Source of the DNA: Microbacterium sp. Leaf320
GTDB lineage: Bacteria; Actinomycetota; Actinomycetes; Actinomycetales; Microbacteriaceae
NCBI RefSeq assembly: GCF_001423485.1
Contig: NZ_LMOD01000006.1
Location: forward strand, 1-64,000
Direction of reading: 5' to 3'
DNA length: 64,000 nt
Shown here: positions 35,070-43,237 of the stretch, one piece after another
How the letters are laid out: each line of letters starts with the position of its first letter
Numbering within the stretch: position 1 is the stretch's first letter
Position numbers and translations under genes: made by a program
The notes under the pieces: generated by a model
What the model was told of the DNA's origin: nothing
Seen by the model: only the letters and a program-made list of their open reading frames with translations
Database searches by the model: none

Positions 35070-35098
35070 ATGGTATCCCAAAGAACGGGTGCTGTCAG
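35070..35098 (-). promoter_or_regulatory. Promoter of the candidate small RNA
   Basis: On the minus strand: -35 CTGACA (35098-35093), a 17-base spacer, -10 TACCAT (35075-35070), with a purine start seven bases on. The -35 lies in the hairpin-forming GGTGCTGACAGCACC, a possible operator. Confidence 0.6.
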
Positions 35099-35197
35099 CA
35101 CCGAAACTGAGTGCAGGTCTGTATTCAAGACCTTTGGCCAAGGCGGACTCGACGGGCGACGCATCGAGCGACGCACACCGAGCGACGCACCGAATTC

Positions 35198-35863
35198 TCA
35201 GTAGAGCAGGATCTGCTTGGTGGCCGCGCCCTTGAAGCCGCCGATCTCGACGGCCACGTGATACGACGCTCCCCCGCCGGGAGCGCGCGCGCGGTTCTCC
35301 TGGGCACAGGTTTCGACGCTCGACCGCGTGCGATCCCAGGTCACCGGAACCTTGCTCGTGACGGTCGCGCCGGCGGCCAGCGTGGCGATCATGCTGCTCG
35401 GGTTCTCCTGGCAGTCGGTCGATCGCCACCACACGTCGGATCCGCTCGACACCGTGAGCACCTGGGTCGTCGACCCGACGTCGATCGCGCAGTCGGCGGC
35501 GCCGCGATTCGTCAGCGAGATCGACAGCTGCGGCAGGACTCCCGCCGGGTACGTGTCGGCATCCGTGACGGCTGCGACCTCGACGTCCTGCGCTTCGCAC
35601 GCCACGATGCCCGGCGTCTCGTCGCTGGACGGCTCGGGTGCGGGCGACTCGGCAGCGGTCGGATCGGGCGTCGTCGACGTCGTGGGGGCCACGGGAGTCG
35701 ATGACGCCGAGGGCGTCGGTGACGGTGTCGCATCCGTCGCGCTCGCCCACGGCCGGGCCACGAGAAGCCACACCGCTGTCACGATGAACGCGACGAAGAC
35801 GATCAGTGCGACAAGGGTCACCAGTCGCCGACGACGATAGACGGCGGCGGAGTGACGGGGCAT
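35198..35863 (-). CDS. Membrane-anchored DUF4232-like protein
   Basis: A 221-residue exported protein. A basic start (PRHSAAVYRRRRLV) and one membrane helix (about 14-38) are followed by a Ser/Thr/Pro-rich linker (45-80) and a beta-sandwich domain with four Cys (VACEAQDVEVAA, ADCAIDVGSTTQ, WWRSTDCQENPS, VETCAQENRA), the layout of DUF4232-type domains found on actinobacterial surface proteins. No function is known. The start is ATG 35863. It ends 9 bases after the acetyltransferase-side gap; both genes are minus strand with the acetyltransferase downstream... in genome order the acetyltransferase is transcribed first. Confidence 0.65.
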   Translation of the reverse strand: MPRHSAAVYRRRRLVTLVALIVFVAFIVTAVWLLVARPWASATDATPSPTPSASSTPVAPTTSTTPDPTAAESPAPEPSSDETPGIVACEAQDVEVAAVTDADTYPAGVLPQLSISLTNRGAADCAIDVGSTTQVLTVSSGSDVWWRSTDCQENPSSMIATLAAGATVTSKVPVTWDRTRSSVETCAQENRARAPGGGASYHVAVEIGGFKGAATKQILLY

Positions 35864-35872
35864 GAGTCCAGG

Positions 35873-36376
35873 TTAGTTGAGCCTTTTCAGCATCCTGGTG
35901 TTGCCGAGCGTGTTCGGCTTGACGTGGGCGAGGTCGAGGAACTCCTCGACACCGGCGTCACCGCTGCGCAGCAGCTGAGAGTACACGTCGGGGTCGACGA
36001 CCTGCTCGCCGATGGTCGTATAGCCCCGGCGCCCGAAGAAGTCGATCTCGAACGTGAGGCAGAACAGTCGGCTGAGCCCGAGCTCGCGAGCCTGCTCCTC
36101 GAGGGCGCCCACGATCGCGCCGCCGACGCCGTGGTGCAGCCAGTCCCCGCGGACCATGAGGGTGCGCACCTCGCCGAGGTCCTCCCAGAAGACGTGCAGC
36201 GCGCCGCAGCCGATCAGCTCGTCGTCGGCCTCGGCCACCACGAACTCCTGCACGGCGCCGTAGAGCACAGCGAGATCCTTGCCGAGCAGGATGCGCTGCT
36301 CGACCATCGGCTGCAGAAGATTCCGGATGCCGATGATGTCGGCGCTGCGCGCAGGCCGGACGATGTACTCGCTCAC
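35873..36376 (-). CDS. Amino-acid N-acetyltransferase (GNAT)
   Basis: A 167-residue GNAT enzyme of the short N-acetylglutamate-synthase type, first step of arginine synthesis. Features: VRPARSADIIGIRNLLQPMV, DDELIGCGALHVFWEDLGEV, the acetyl-CoA loop HHGVGGAIVGALEEQARELG (Q/R-x-x-G-x-G/A variant), and LTFEIDFFGRRGYTTIGEQV near the C-terminus. GTG 36376 (SEYIVRPA) is the likeliest start. It lies 9 bases before the DUF4232-like gene, so the two form one transcript. Assignment to glutamate is by family resemblance; other amines cannot be excluded. Confidence 0.75.
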   Translation of the reverse strand: MSEYIVRPARSADIIGIRNLLQPMVEQRILLGKDLAVLYGAVQEFVVAEADDELIGCGALHVFWEDLGEVRTLMVRGDWLHHGVGGAIVGALEEQARELGLSRLFCLTFEIDFFGRRGYTTIGEQVVDPDVYSQLLRSGDAGVEEFLDLAHVKPNTLGNTRMLKRLN

Positions 36377-36455
36377 ATCGTCAAGCCTAGAACTCCTCAC
36401 CTCCCCAGACCCTGAGCGAGCCCGGAATGCCGGAGTGCTGGAGCGTCCCGGACAC

Positions 36456-36493
36456 AGAGAAGGGGCGGATGCCTCAGCATCCGCCCCTTCTCT
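36456..36493 (-). terminator. Terminator of clpC
   Basis: AGAGAAGGGGCGGATGC and GCATCCGCCCCTTCTCT form a perfect 17-bp stem with a four-base loop, 8 bases after the clpC stop. No T-run. Confidence 0.75.
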
Positions 36494-36500
36494 GATCAGG

Positions 36501-39026
36501 TCACTCTCCGCTGGCGATGGCCAGGTCGGGGGTGCCGGGGATCGCTCCGCCGGTGTTGACGCCGACTGCGACCTGCTCGCCGCGCGGGCCGTGCTCGAAG
36601 AGGAACTCGCCGTCCTTCGAGTCGACCTTGACGTGATCGCCGGGGTTCAGCTCACCGTGCAGGATCTTCTCGGACAGACGGTCCTCGACCTCGTGCTGCA
36701 TCGCGCGACGCAGCGGTCGGGCGCCGAGTGCCGGGTCGAAACCGATCTCGATGAGGCGCTCCTTGGCGGACTGCGAGAGCTCGATCGTCATATCGCGGTC
36801 GAGCAGACGCTCGCCGAGCCGCTTCGTGAACAGATCGACGATCTGCACGAGCTCGTCCTTCGACAGCTGCGGGAACACGATGATGTCGTCGACACGGTTG
36901 AGGAACTCGGGCTTGAAGTTGCGCTTGAGCTCTTCGTTGACCTTGCCCTTCATCCGCTCGTAGTTCGTCGAGTTGACGCCCTCGATCTGGAATCCGACCG
37001 GACCACCGGCGATGTCACGAGCACCGAGGTTGGTGGTCATGATGATGACGGTGTTCTTGAAGTCGATCACGCGGCCCTGACCATCGGTCAGACGACCCTC
37101 TTCGAGGATCTGCAGCAGCGAGTTGAAGATGTCCGGGTGGGCCTTCTCGATCTCGTCGAACAGCACCACGCTGAACGGCTTGCGGCGCACCTTCTCGGTG
37201 AGCTGGCCGCCCTCTTCGAATCCGACGAATCCGGGAGGGGCACCGAACAGACGCGAGACGGTGTGCTTCTCGCCGAACTCGCTCATGTCGAGCGAGATGA
37301 GAGCGGCTTCGTCGTCGAACAGGAACTCGGCGAGCGCCTTGGCGAGCTCGGTCTTTCCGACACCCGTGGGGCCGGCGAAGATGAACGAGCCCGAGGGACG
37401 CTTCGGGTCCTTGAGGCCGGCGCGCTGACGACGGATCGTCTTGGAGAGCGCCGCGATGGCCTCTTCCTGACCGATGACGCGCTGGTGCAGCGCCTTCTCC
37501 ATGAAGACGAGTCGCGAGGACTCCTCCTCCGTCAGCTTGAAGACCGGGATGCCGGTGGCCTGTGCGAGCACCTCGGCGATCAGGCCCTCGTCGACGACCG
37601 CCTGGGTCGCGACGTCACCCGAACGCCACTGCTTCTCGAGGCGCAGGCGCTCGGCGAGGAGGCTCTTCTCCTCGTCGCGCAGCGATGCGGCCTTCTCGAA
37701 GTCCTGGTCTTCGGATGCCACTTCCTTCTGCTCGCGGACCTTGGCGATCTTCTCGTCGAATTCGCGCAGCTCGGGCGGGCTCGACAGGATGCTGAGGCGC
37801 AGGCGTGCGCCGGCCTCGTCGATCAGGTCGATGGCCTTGTCGGGCAGGAACCGGTCGGAGACGTAGCGGTCGGCGAGGTTCGATGCCGCGACGATCGCGC
37901 CGTCGGTGATCTGCACCTTGTGGTGCGCCTCGTACCGGTCGCGCAGCCCCTTGAGGATGTTGATCGTGTGAGGGAGGCTCGGCTCGTTCACCTGGATCGA
38001 CTGGAAGCGGCGCTCGAGAGCGGCATCCTTCTCGAAGTGCTTGCGGTACTCGTCGAGCGTGGTCGCACCGATGGTCTGGAGCTCACCGCGTGCGAGCAGC
38101 GGCTTCAGGATGCTGGCCGCGTCGATCGCTCCCTCGGCGGCACCCGCACCCACGAGGGTGTGGATCTCGTCGATGAAGACGATGATGTCGCCGCGTGTGC
38201 GGATCTCTTTCGTGACCTTCTTCAGTCGCTCTTCGAAGTCACCGCGGTAGCGGGAACCGGCGATGAGCGAGCCGAGGTCGAGCGAGTAGAGCTGCTTGTC
38301 CTTGAGCGTCTCGGGCACATCGCCCTTGACGATCGCCTGGGCGAGGCCCTCGACGACGGCGGTCTTGCCGACGCCGGGCTCACCGATCAGCACGGGGTTG
38401 TTCTTGGAGCGGCGAGACAGGATCTGCATGACCCGCTCGATCTCCTTCTCGCGACCGATGACCGGGTCGAGCTTGTTGTCGCGCGCGGCCTGCGTCAGGT
38501 TGCGACCGAACTGGTCGAGCACCTGCGAGCCGCCCTGGGCGCTCGGGGTGTCGTTCGACTGCGCGCCGACGGCTGCCGGCTCGCGTCCGGGTGCACCGGA
38601 CAGGAGCTGGATGACCTGCTGGCGGACCTTGTTCAGGTCGGCGCCGAGCTTGACGAGCACCTGGGCTGCGACACCCTCGCCCTCGCGGATGAGGCCGAGC
38701 AGGATGTGCTCGGTGCCGATGTAGTTGTGGCCGAGCTGGAGGGCCTCGCGGAGGCTCAGCTCGAGGACCTTCTTGGCGCGCGGCGTGAACGGGATGTGCC
38801 CGGTCGGCTGCTGCTGGCCCTGGCCGATGATGTCCTGCACTTGCTCGCGCACGGCGTCGAGCGAGATGCCGAGGCTCTCGAGCGCCTTGGCTGCGACACC
38901 CTCACCCTCGTGGATGAGGCCGAGCAGGATGTGCTCTGTGCCGATGTAGTTGTGGTTGAGCATCTTCGCCTCTTCTTGGGCGAGGACGACCACTCGACGG
39001 GCTCGGTCCGTGAATCTCTCGAACAT
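36501..39026 (-). CDS. clpC: ATP-dependent Clp protease ATP-binding subunit ClpC
   Basis: An AAA+ unfoldase that feeds ClpP, 841 residues. [20 protein letters not shown] starts the Clp N-domain (two repeats with [14 protein letters not shown]). The first ATPase has [16 protein letters not shown] and [19 protein letters not shown] Walker B; a UVR-like middle segment is [20 protein letters not shown]; the second ATPase has [19 protein letters not shown] and [13 protein letters not shown]. Start ATG 39026 has AAGGAG upstream; a longer frame to 39140 is not used. Stands alone with its own terminator. Confidence 0.96.
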   Translation of the reverse strand: MFERFTDRARRVVVLAQEEAKMLNHNYIGTEHILLGLIHEGEGVAAKALESLGISLDAVREQVQDIIGQGQQQPTGHIPFTPRAKKVLELSLREALQLGHNYIGTEHILLGLIREGEGVAAQVLVKLGADLNKVRQQVIQLLSGAPGREPAAVGAQSNDTPSAQGGSQVLDQFGRNLTQAARDNKLDPVIGREKEIERVMQILSRRSKNNPVLIGEPGVGKTAVVEGLAQAIVKGDVPETLKDKQLYSLDLGSLIAGSRYRGDFEERLKKVTKEIRTRGDIIVFIDEIHTLVGAGAAEGAIDAASILKPLLARGELQTIGATTLDEYRKHFEKDAALERRFQSIQVNEPSLPHTINILKGLRDRYEAHHKVQITDGAIVAASNLADRYVSDRFLPDKAIDLIDEAGARLRLSILSSPPELREFDEKIAKVREQKEVASEDQDFEKAASLRDEEKSLLAERLRLEKQWRSGDVATQAVVDEGLIAEVLAQATGIPVFKLTEEESSRLVFMEKALHQRVIGQEEAIAALSKTIRRQRAGLKDPKRPSGSFIFAGPTGVGKTELAKALAEFLFDDEAALISLDMSEFGEKHTVSRLFGAPPGFVGFEEGGQLTEKVRRKPFSVVLFDEIEKAHPDIFNSLLQILEEGRLTDGQGRVIDFKNTVIIMTTNLGARDIAGGPVGFQIEGVNSTNYERMKGKVNEELKRNFKPEFLNRVDDIIVFPQLSKDELVQIVDLFTKRLGERLLDRDMTIELSQSAKERLIEIGFDPALGARPLRRAMQHEVEDRLSEKILHGELNPGDHVKVDSKDGEFLFEHGPRGEQVAVGVNTGGAIPGTPDLAIASGE

Positions 39027-39189
39027 GCTGTGACTCCTTATTCGCACGTGTTGTTCGACACTGGCGAAGACGCGTGAAGCGCTTGTACATCGAGAGTAAC
39101 CACCGTGCGGATCACGTATGCCCGTGTTCGCCGTCGGCATAGTGCCGTGACGGTCGGTGACGGCGCTCTCGCGGGGCCGGGGTTGACGA

Positions 39190-39243
39190 ACATATCGACA
39201 GTCGTTATGTTAACGATTATCGGTAATAACGACTCTCGATAAG
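39190..39243. promoter_or_regulatory. AT-rich operator/promoter with nested inverted repeats
   Basis: An AT-rich block in GC-rich DNA. CGTTATGTTAACG, TTATCGGTAATAA and the outer pair TCGTTAT...ATAACGA (39202 to 39231) are inverted repeats, and TATCGA/TCGATA flank them. It lies directly before the RBS of the membrane-protein/XRE operon and is the obvious site for autoregulation by the operon's own XRE protein. Confidence 0.55.
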
Positions 39244-39252
39244 GAGTGGATC

Positions 39253-39873
39253 ATGACCTCGACCAAGAACCGCACGATCTCCCGCGGCGACACCGGAGCG
39301 CTGATCGGATTCTGCATCGCCGGGGTCGCGATCGCCGCGTACATCACGGTGTTCTCGATCATCCGGATCGTCGAGCTCGCCCGTGGCGTGAACGTGCCGG
39401 TGCTCGCCGAGTTCATCAGCTCGAAGACCCCGGTCGACCTGCCGCTCAGCACCGGCGACAGCATCTCCGTCGGGCTCGACAGCGCCGTGATCACGGCCCC
39501 TCAGCTGCCGACGGTCGCGGCCGTGCCCGGCATCATGGGGCAGATCGCGCAGATCCTCACGATCGTCATCGTGATCGGATGCCTCATCGTGCTGGCCCGC
39601 AGCGTTCTCGCCGGCCGCGTCTTCAGCCGCCGCAACACCGCTCTCGCGTCGACCGCCGGCATCACCGGACTCGTCGGCTTCGCCGCCGTCCGCTTCTTCG
39701 ACAACATGCTCGCCAATGCGACGATCGCCCACATCACCGACAACGGCGTCGAGAACGCCGTCATGAGCGTGGAACCCTTCACCTTCGTGCTCGCGGCGTT
39801 CGTCCTCGCGCTCATCGGCACGGTCTTCGTGGTCGGCGACCGCCTGCAGCGCGACACGGAGGGACTCGTCTGA
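39253..39873 (+). CDS. DUF2975-like membrane protein
   Basis: A 206-residue protein with four hydrophobic helices (about 15-40, 92-115, 128-148, 172-195) and an extracytoplasmic loop between the first two. The layout and the conserved LVLARSVLAGRVFSRRNTAL segment fit DUF2975 proteins, which are often next to small XRE regulators (YoaS/YozG type). Function unknown. ATG 39253 has AAGGAG seven bases upstream. Its stop overlaps the next start (TGATG). First gene of a three-gene operon. Confidence 0.7.
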   Translation: MTSTKNRTISRGDTGALIGFCIAGVAIAAYITVFSIIRIVELARGVNVPVLAEFISSKTPVDLPLSTGDSISVGLDSAVITAPQLPTVAAVPGIMGQIAQILTIVIVIGCLIVLARSVLAGRVFSRRNTALASTAGITGLVGFAAVRFFDNMLANATIAHITDNGVENAVMSVEPFTFVLAAFVLALIGTVFVVGDRLQRDTEGLV

Positions 39874-40511
39874 TGGCCACCACGACCGCGACGACACGGT
39901 CGCAGGCCGCCGATGCGATCACCGTGATCCTCTTCGGTGCGGCAGCTCTCGTGGTGACGGCGATCAGCACCGTCCTGCGCGTGCTCGGCACGTTCCGCGA
40001 CCAGGGCATCGCGTGGTCGATCCCCATCGACGAGCAGCCGATCGACGCGACCGTCGGCTCGGGGGCCGCGTCGGTCCAGGGGATCGCCCAGGAGGCGATG
40101 GTGTTCGCCACCGGAGTGGACGCCGCCTCGACCGCAGCGATCATCGGCTCTCTCGTGCTGTGGGCGGTCGCTCCGCTGATCGTCATCGTGGGCGTGATGC
40201 TCGTCGCCTGGAACTTCCTCCGCGGACGCTTCTTCGTGCGGAGCAACGCCCGGGCCTTCGACGCGATCGGCTGGACGCTCGTGCTCGCCCCCATGTTCAT
40301 CGTGCTGCTCGAGAAGCTGGGGCTCAACGGGGTGTCCGCCGCGGCGGGTCTCGGCTCCGGCGAGCCGGTGCATCCGATCGAGTTCTGGTCGATCGTGCCG
40401 ATCTTCGCGACAGGCGTGGCGGTGGGTCTCATCGCGGCCGCATTCCGCCAGGGAATCCGGTTGCAGCGCGAGAAGGCCGTGCTCGAGGACGACACGAAGG
40501 GACTCGTATGA
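39873..40511 (+). CDS. Second DUF2975-like membrane protein
   Basis: A 212-residue protein with four membrane helices, similar in plan to its upstream neighbour: helix at 12-35, loop with IAWSIPIDEQPIDATVGSGA, helices at about 82-105, 122-140 and 165-185, and the segment VAWNFLRGRFFVRSNARAFD corresponding to the neighbour's AGRVFSRRNTA block. Both end with the same sequence type (D/E-T-x-GLV), so the pair arose by duplication and may form a heterodimer. ATG 39873 overlaps the previous stop. Confidence 0.7.
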   Translation: MATTTATTRSQAADAITVILFGAAALVVTAISTVLRVLGTFRDQGIAWSIPIDEQPIDATVGSGAASVQGIAQEAMVFATGVDAASTAAIIGSLVLWAVAPLIVIVGVMLVAWNFLRGRFFVRSNARAFDAIGWTLVLAPMFIVLLEKLGLNGVSAAAGLGSGEPVHPIEFWSIVPIFATGVAVGLIAAAFRQGIRLQREKAVLEDDTKGLV

Positions 40512-40738
40512 GCCCGGCGGAGAACGACGACGAACTCACCGGCATCCACTGTCGACTCGACGAGCTGCTCACGGAGCGCGGGATGACGCTGACCGAGCTG
40601 AGTGCGCGGGTGGGCGTCAGCATCGTCAACCTGTCGGTGCTGAAGAACGACAGAGCGCGGGCGATCAGGTACTCGACTCTGCGCGCGATCTGCGACGCCC
40701 TCGACTGCGAGGTCGGCGACCTGCTCGTGCTCGCGTAG
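40508..40738 (+). CDS. Small XRE-family regulator (YozG-like)
   Basis: A 76-residue Cro/CI-type DNA-binding protein: LDELLTERGMTLTELSARVG, VSIVNLSVLKNDRARAIRYS and TLRAICDALDCEVGDLLVL, the HTH_26 pattern. It overlaps the second membrane gene by four bases (ATGA). Such small regulators commonly repress their own operon; the inverted repeats at 39190-39243 would be the target. Confidence 0.85.
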   Translation: MSPAENDDELTGIHCRLDELLTERGMTLTELSARVGVSIVNLSVLKNDRARAIRYSTLRAICDALDCEVGDLLVLA

Positions 40739-40760
40739 CGTCAGGCGTCGCGAGCCGCCG

Positions 40761-41120
40761 TCAGGCCTGCGGCGGCACCGGCGGGTGGGGCTGCGCTACC
40801 GGCGCGAGAGGCTCGACCACCACAGCCGTGCCGTAGGCGCAGATCTCGGTGAAGTTCGCGATCGACCCTGCGTCGAAGCGCATCGCGACGATCGCGTTGC
40901 CGCCGCGCTGCTGGGCCTCGGCCCACATGCGGCCCATCACCACCTGCCGCGCCTCGTACATCACCTGGGTGAACTCGGGGATCTCCCCGCCGCCGAGCGA
41001 GCGGAACCCGGCGGTGAACCCCTGCCCGAAGTCGGTCGAGCGCACCGTCAGTCCCATGACCTCCCCCAGCACCTGAGTGATGCGATAACCCGGGATGTCG
41101 TTCGTCGTCACCATGAACAT
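40761..41120 (-). CDS. YbjQ/UPF0145-family protein
   Basis: A 119-residue protein of the YbjQ family (heavy-metal-binding-like fold, usually pentameric). TTNDIPGYRITQVLGEVMGL opens it, MYEARQVVMGRMWAEAQQRG and GGNAIVAMRFDAGSI follow, and AYGTAVVVEP ends the domain, with a Pro-rich tail. Physiological role unknown. The start is ATG 41120 (MFMVTTND) or ATG 41114; the longer frame to 41183 has no support. Confidence 0.85.
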   Translation of the reverse strand: MFMVTTNDIPGYRITQVLGEVMGLTVRSTDFGQGFTAGFRSLGGGEIPEFTQVMYEARQVVMGRMWAEAQQRGGNAIVAMRFDAGSIANFTEICAYGTAVVVEPLAPVAQPHPPVPPQA

Positions 41121-41224
41121 GAGGACATCGTGCCATGCCCCGGGCGCCGATACGGAGTACCAGCGCGAGACGAATCGGCACAACCCCTTCTATGCATTCG
41201 CTGTGAGCCGATAGCGTTGAGCGC

Positions 41225-41557
41225 ATGAAGCTCAACGACCGGAACCTGCGCACCTCCTCCCGCCTCCTCATGGCGCTGCCCATCGCGGCACTCGCCTTCT
41301 CGCTCGCCGCCTGCGGCGGATCCACTCGTCCCAGCGCCGACGACGTCGCCGCCGGCCTCGACGAGTTCTTCACCTCGCAGGGCCAGGAGCTGCCCGACGG
41401 CGCCTCCGAGTGCTTCGCCGGCTACCTGGTGGACTCCGAGCTCAGCAACGAGACGCTGACGTTCCTCGCCAACGGCGAGGACAAGCAGTCCAGCGAGGCG
41501 GACAAGGCCCTGACGACGAAGATCCTGCAGGACAACATCGAGGAGTGCGCGGGCTGA
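41225..41557 (+). CDS. Small lipoprotein
   Basis: A 110-residue exported protein with a signal peptide and lipobox LAAC (SLAAC at about 26-30), so it is lipid-anchored at the outer face of the membrane. The mature part has two Cys (SECFAGYLV; NIEECAG) that could form a disulfide, and is acidic and helical. The family is widespread in Microbacteriaceae but unnamed to me. ATG 41225; a strong hairpin follows the stop. Confidence 0.75.
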   Translation: MKLNDRNLRTSSRLLMALPIAALAFSLAACGGSTRPSADDVAAGLDEFFTSQGQELPDGASECFAGYLVDSELSNETLTFLANGEDKQSSEADKALTTKILQDNIEECAG

Positions 41558-41580
41558 CCCGCACCATTCCGATCGACAGA

Positions 41581-41610
41581 GGATGACGGATGCTTCGGCA
41601 TCCGTCATCC
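41581..41610 (+). terminator. Terminator of the lipoprotein gene
   Basis: GGATGACGGATGC, loop TTCG, GCATCCGTCATCC, then TTCGTC: a 13-bp stem with a stable tetraloop. Confidence 0.8.
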
Positions 41611-41701
41611 TTCGTCATCTCGGCCTCGGGACTCCGGCCCTGCTCATAGCGTGGACGGAAGCGCGCACACGGCGCGCATCGATTCTGGAGTCCTCGATCC
41701 A

Positions 41702-43135
41702 ATGAGCACCACCGTCCGCGCCACGAAGGCGCCAGACACCCGCGGTCCCGTCCGGAAGCTGCTGACCTCGTTCGGCTTCCAGATCCTCGCGGCCCTCGTC
41801 CTCGGCATCGCCGCCGGTCTGATCGCCCGCCAGCTGGGCGCCACGGCAGACAGCCCCAACGGTCTCTCGGCCACGCTCGACACGATCGGCAGCTCGTACG
41901 TCACGCTGCTGCGCACCGCCGTCGTGCCGCTGATCTTCACCGCGATCGTCGCCAGCATCTCGAACCTTCGCCGCGTGCAGAACGCCGCTCGCCTCGCCGG
42001 CCAGACCCTGCTGTGGTTCGCGATCACCGCGTTCATCGCCGTCATCATCGGCATCACGCTGGGCCTCGTCATCCAGCCCGGCAACCGGGCCGGCGAGGGC
42101 CTCGAGCCCAGCGACCCGTACACGGTGGGCACGTGGTGGAACTTCCTGCTCGGACTGATCCCGCAGAACTTCCTCGGTCTCAGCGTCAGCACCAACGCCG
42201 GCGCGACCGAGGGCACCTTCTCGTCGAGCGTGAACTTCAACATCCTGCAGATCATCGTGATAGCGGTCGCCGTGGGCATCGCGGCGCTCAAGGCCGGCAA
42301 GAAGGCCGAGCCGTTCCTCGCGTTCACCGAGTCGCTGCTCAAGGTGATCCAGCGGGTGCTGTGGTGGATCATCCGCATCGCCCCGCTCGGCACCTTCGGC
42401 CTGATCGGCGCGGCGGTCGTCAAGTACGGATGGGAGAAGCTCGCCTCGCTCGGCTGGTTCGCGATCGCCGTGTACATCGGCCTCGCTCTCGTGCTGTTCG
42501 TCGTCTACCCGATCCTCGTCAAGACGAACGGACTGTCGATCAAGCAGTACTTCTCGGGTGTGTGGCCGGCCGTGCAGCTCGCGTTCGTCAGCCGCTCGTC
42601 GATCGGCACCCTGCCCCTCACCGAGCGCGTCACCGAGCGCAACCTCGGCGTGCCCCGCTCGTACGCCTCGTTCGCCGTGCCGTTCGGCGCGACGACCAAG
42701 ATGGACGGCTGCGCCGCGATCTACCCGGCCATCGCCGCGATCTTCGTCGCGCAGTTCTTCGGCATCGAGCTGAACCTCGTGCAGTATCTGCTGATCGTGC
42801 TCGTCTCGGTCGTCGGCTCCGCCGCCACCGCCGGCACCACGGGCGCGACGGTCATGCTCACGCTGACGCTGTCGACCCTGGGCCTGCCGCTCGAGGGCGT
42901 CGGACTGCTGCTCGCGATCGACCCGATCCTCGACATGGGCCGCACCGCGGTCAACGTCGCGGGCCAGGCGCTCGTGCCGACCATCGTCGCCAAGCGTGAG
43001 GGCATCCTCGACGAGGAGCTCTACAACGCCCCGCGCGAAGGCCTGCCCTTCGCCGACGACTCCGACGACGACGCGCCCGAGGCGGATGCATCCGGCGCCG
43101 CGGACGCCGAGAAGGAACCGGCCGGCCGCCGCTGA
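41702..43135 (+). CDS. Dicarboxylate/amino acid:cation symporter
   Basis: A 477-residue transporter of the DAACS (SDF) family that takes up dicarboxylates or acidic amino acids with Na+ or H+. Helices begin at LTSFGFQILAALVLGIAAGL. The family hairpin and motifs are present: AFVSRSSIGTLPLTERVTER (HP1 Ser-rich), VPFGATTKMDGCAAIYPAIA (TM7, NMDGT variant reading TKMDG), and LLLAIDPILDMGRTAVNVAG (TM8). The C-terminal 45 residues are acidic and low-complexity. ATG 41702 is the start. Ends at a convergent terminator with the antiporter gene. Confidence 0.9.
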   Translation: MSTTVRATKAPDTRGPVRKLLTSFGFQILAALVLGIAAGLIARQLGATADSPNGLSATLDTIGSSYVTLLRTAVVPLIFTAIVASISNLRRVQNAARLAGQTLLWFAITAFIAVIIGITLGLVIQPGNRAGEGLEPSDPYTVGTWWNFLLGLIPQNFLGLSVSTNAGATEGTFSSSVNFNILQIIVIAVAVGIAALKAGKKAEPFLAFTESLLKVIQRVLWWIIRIAPLGTFGLIGAAVVKYGWEKLASLGWFAIAVYIGLALVLFVVYPILVKTNGLSIKQYFSGVWPAVQLAFVSRSSIGTLPLTERVTERNLGVPRSYASFAVPFGATTKMDGCAAIYPAIAAIFVAQFFGIELNLVQYLLIVLVSVVGSAATAGTTGATVMLTLTLSTLGLPLEGVGLLLAIDPILDMGRTAVNVAGQALVPTIVAKREGILDEELYNAPREGLPFADDSDDDAPEADASGAADAEKEPAGRR

Positions 43136-43148
43136 CCCCGCATCACCC

Positions 43149-43181
43149 GAGCGCCTCGCCCCTCACCGGGGCGGGGCGCTC
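43149..43181. terminator. Bidirectional terminator hairpin
   Basis: GAGCGCCTCGCCCC and GGGGCGGGGCGCTC form a stem with a five-base loop, 13 bases after the symporter stop and before the convergent antiporter stop. Confidence 0.7.
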
Positions 43182-43237
43182 GTGCGTGCGGCAGGTGGCT
43201 CCGCAACCGCCGCGTGCGTTCGGAACCTGTGCCGGTA

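Larger units (their letters stand above)
34873..35197. other. Non-coding stretch holding the candidate small RNA
   Basis: This 325-base gap between two minus-strand genes has no supported protein gene. It contains the RNA candidate (34921-35063), its promoter (35070-35098) and upstream small inverted repeats such as GGTGCTGTCAGCACC (35088-35102). Confidence 0.5.

Noticed and set aside
36279..39077. A 932-codon open frame on the plus strand
   Set aside because: It is the antisense of clpC. High third-position GC leaves the opposite frame free of stops; the clpC reading is unmistakable and the antisense protein is a Leu/Arg/Asp-rich shadow.
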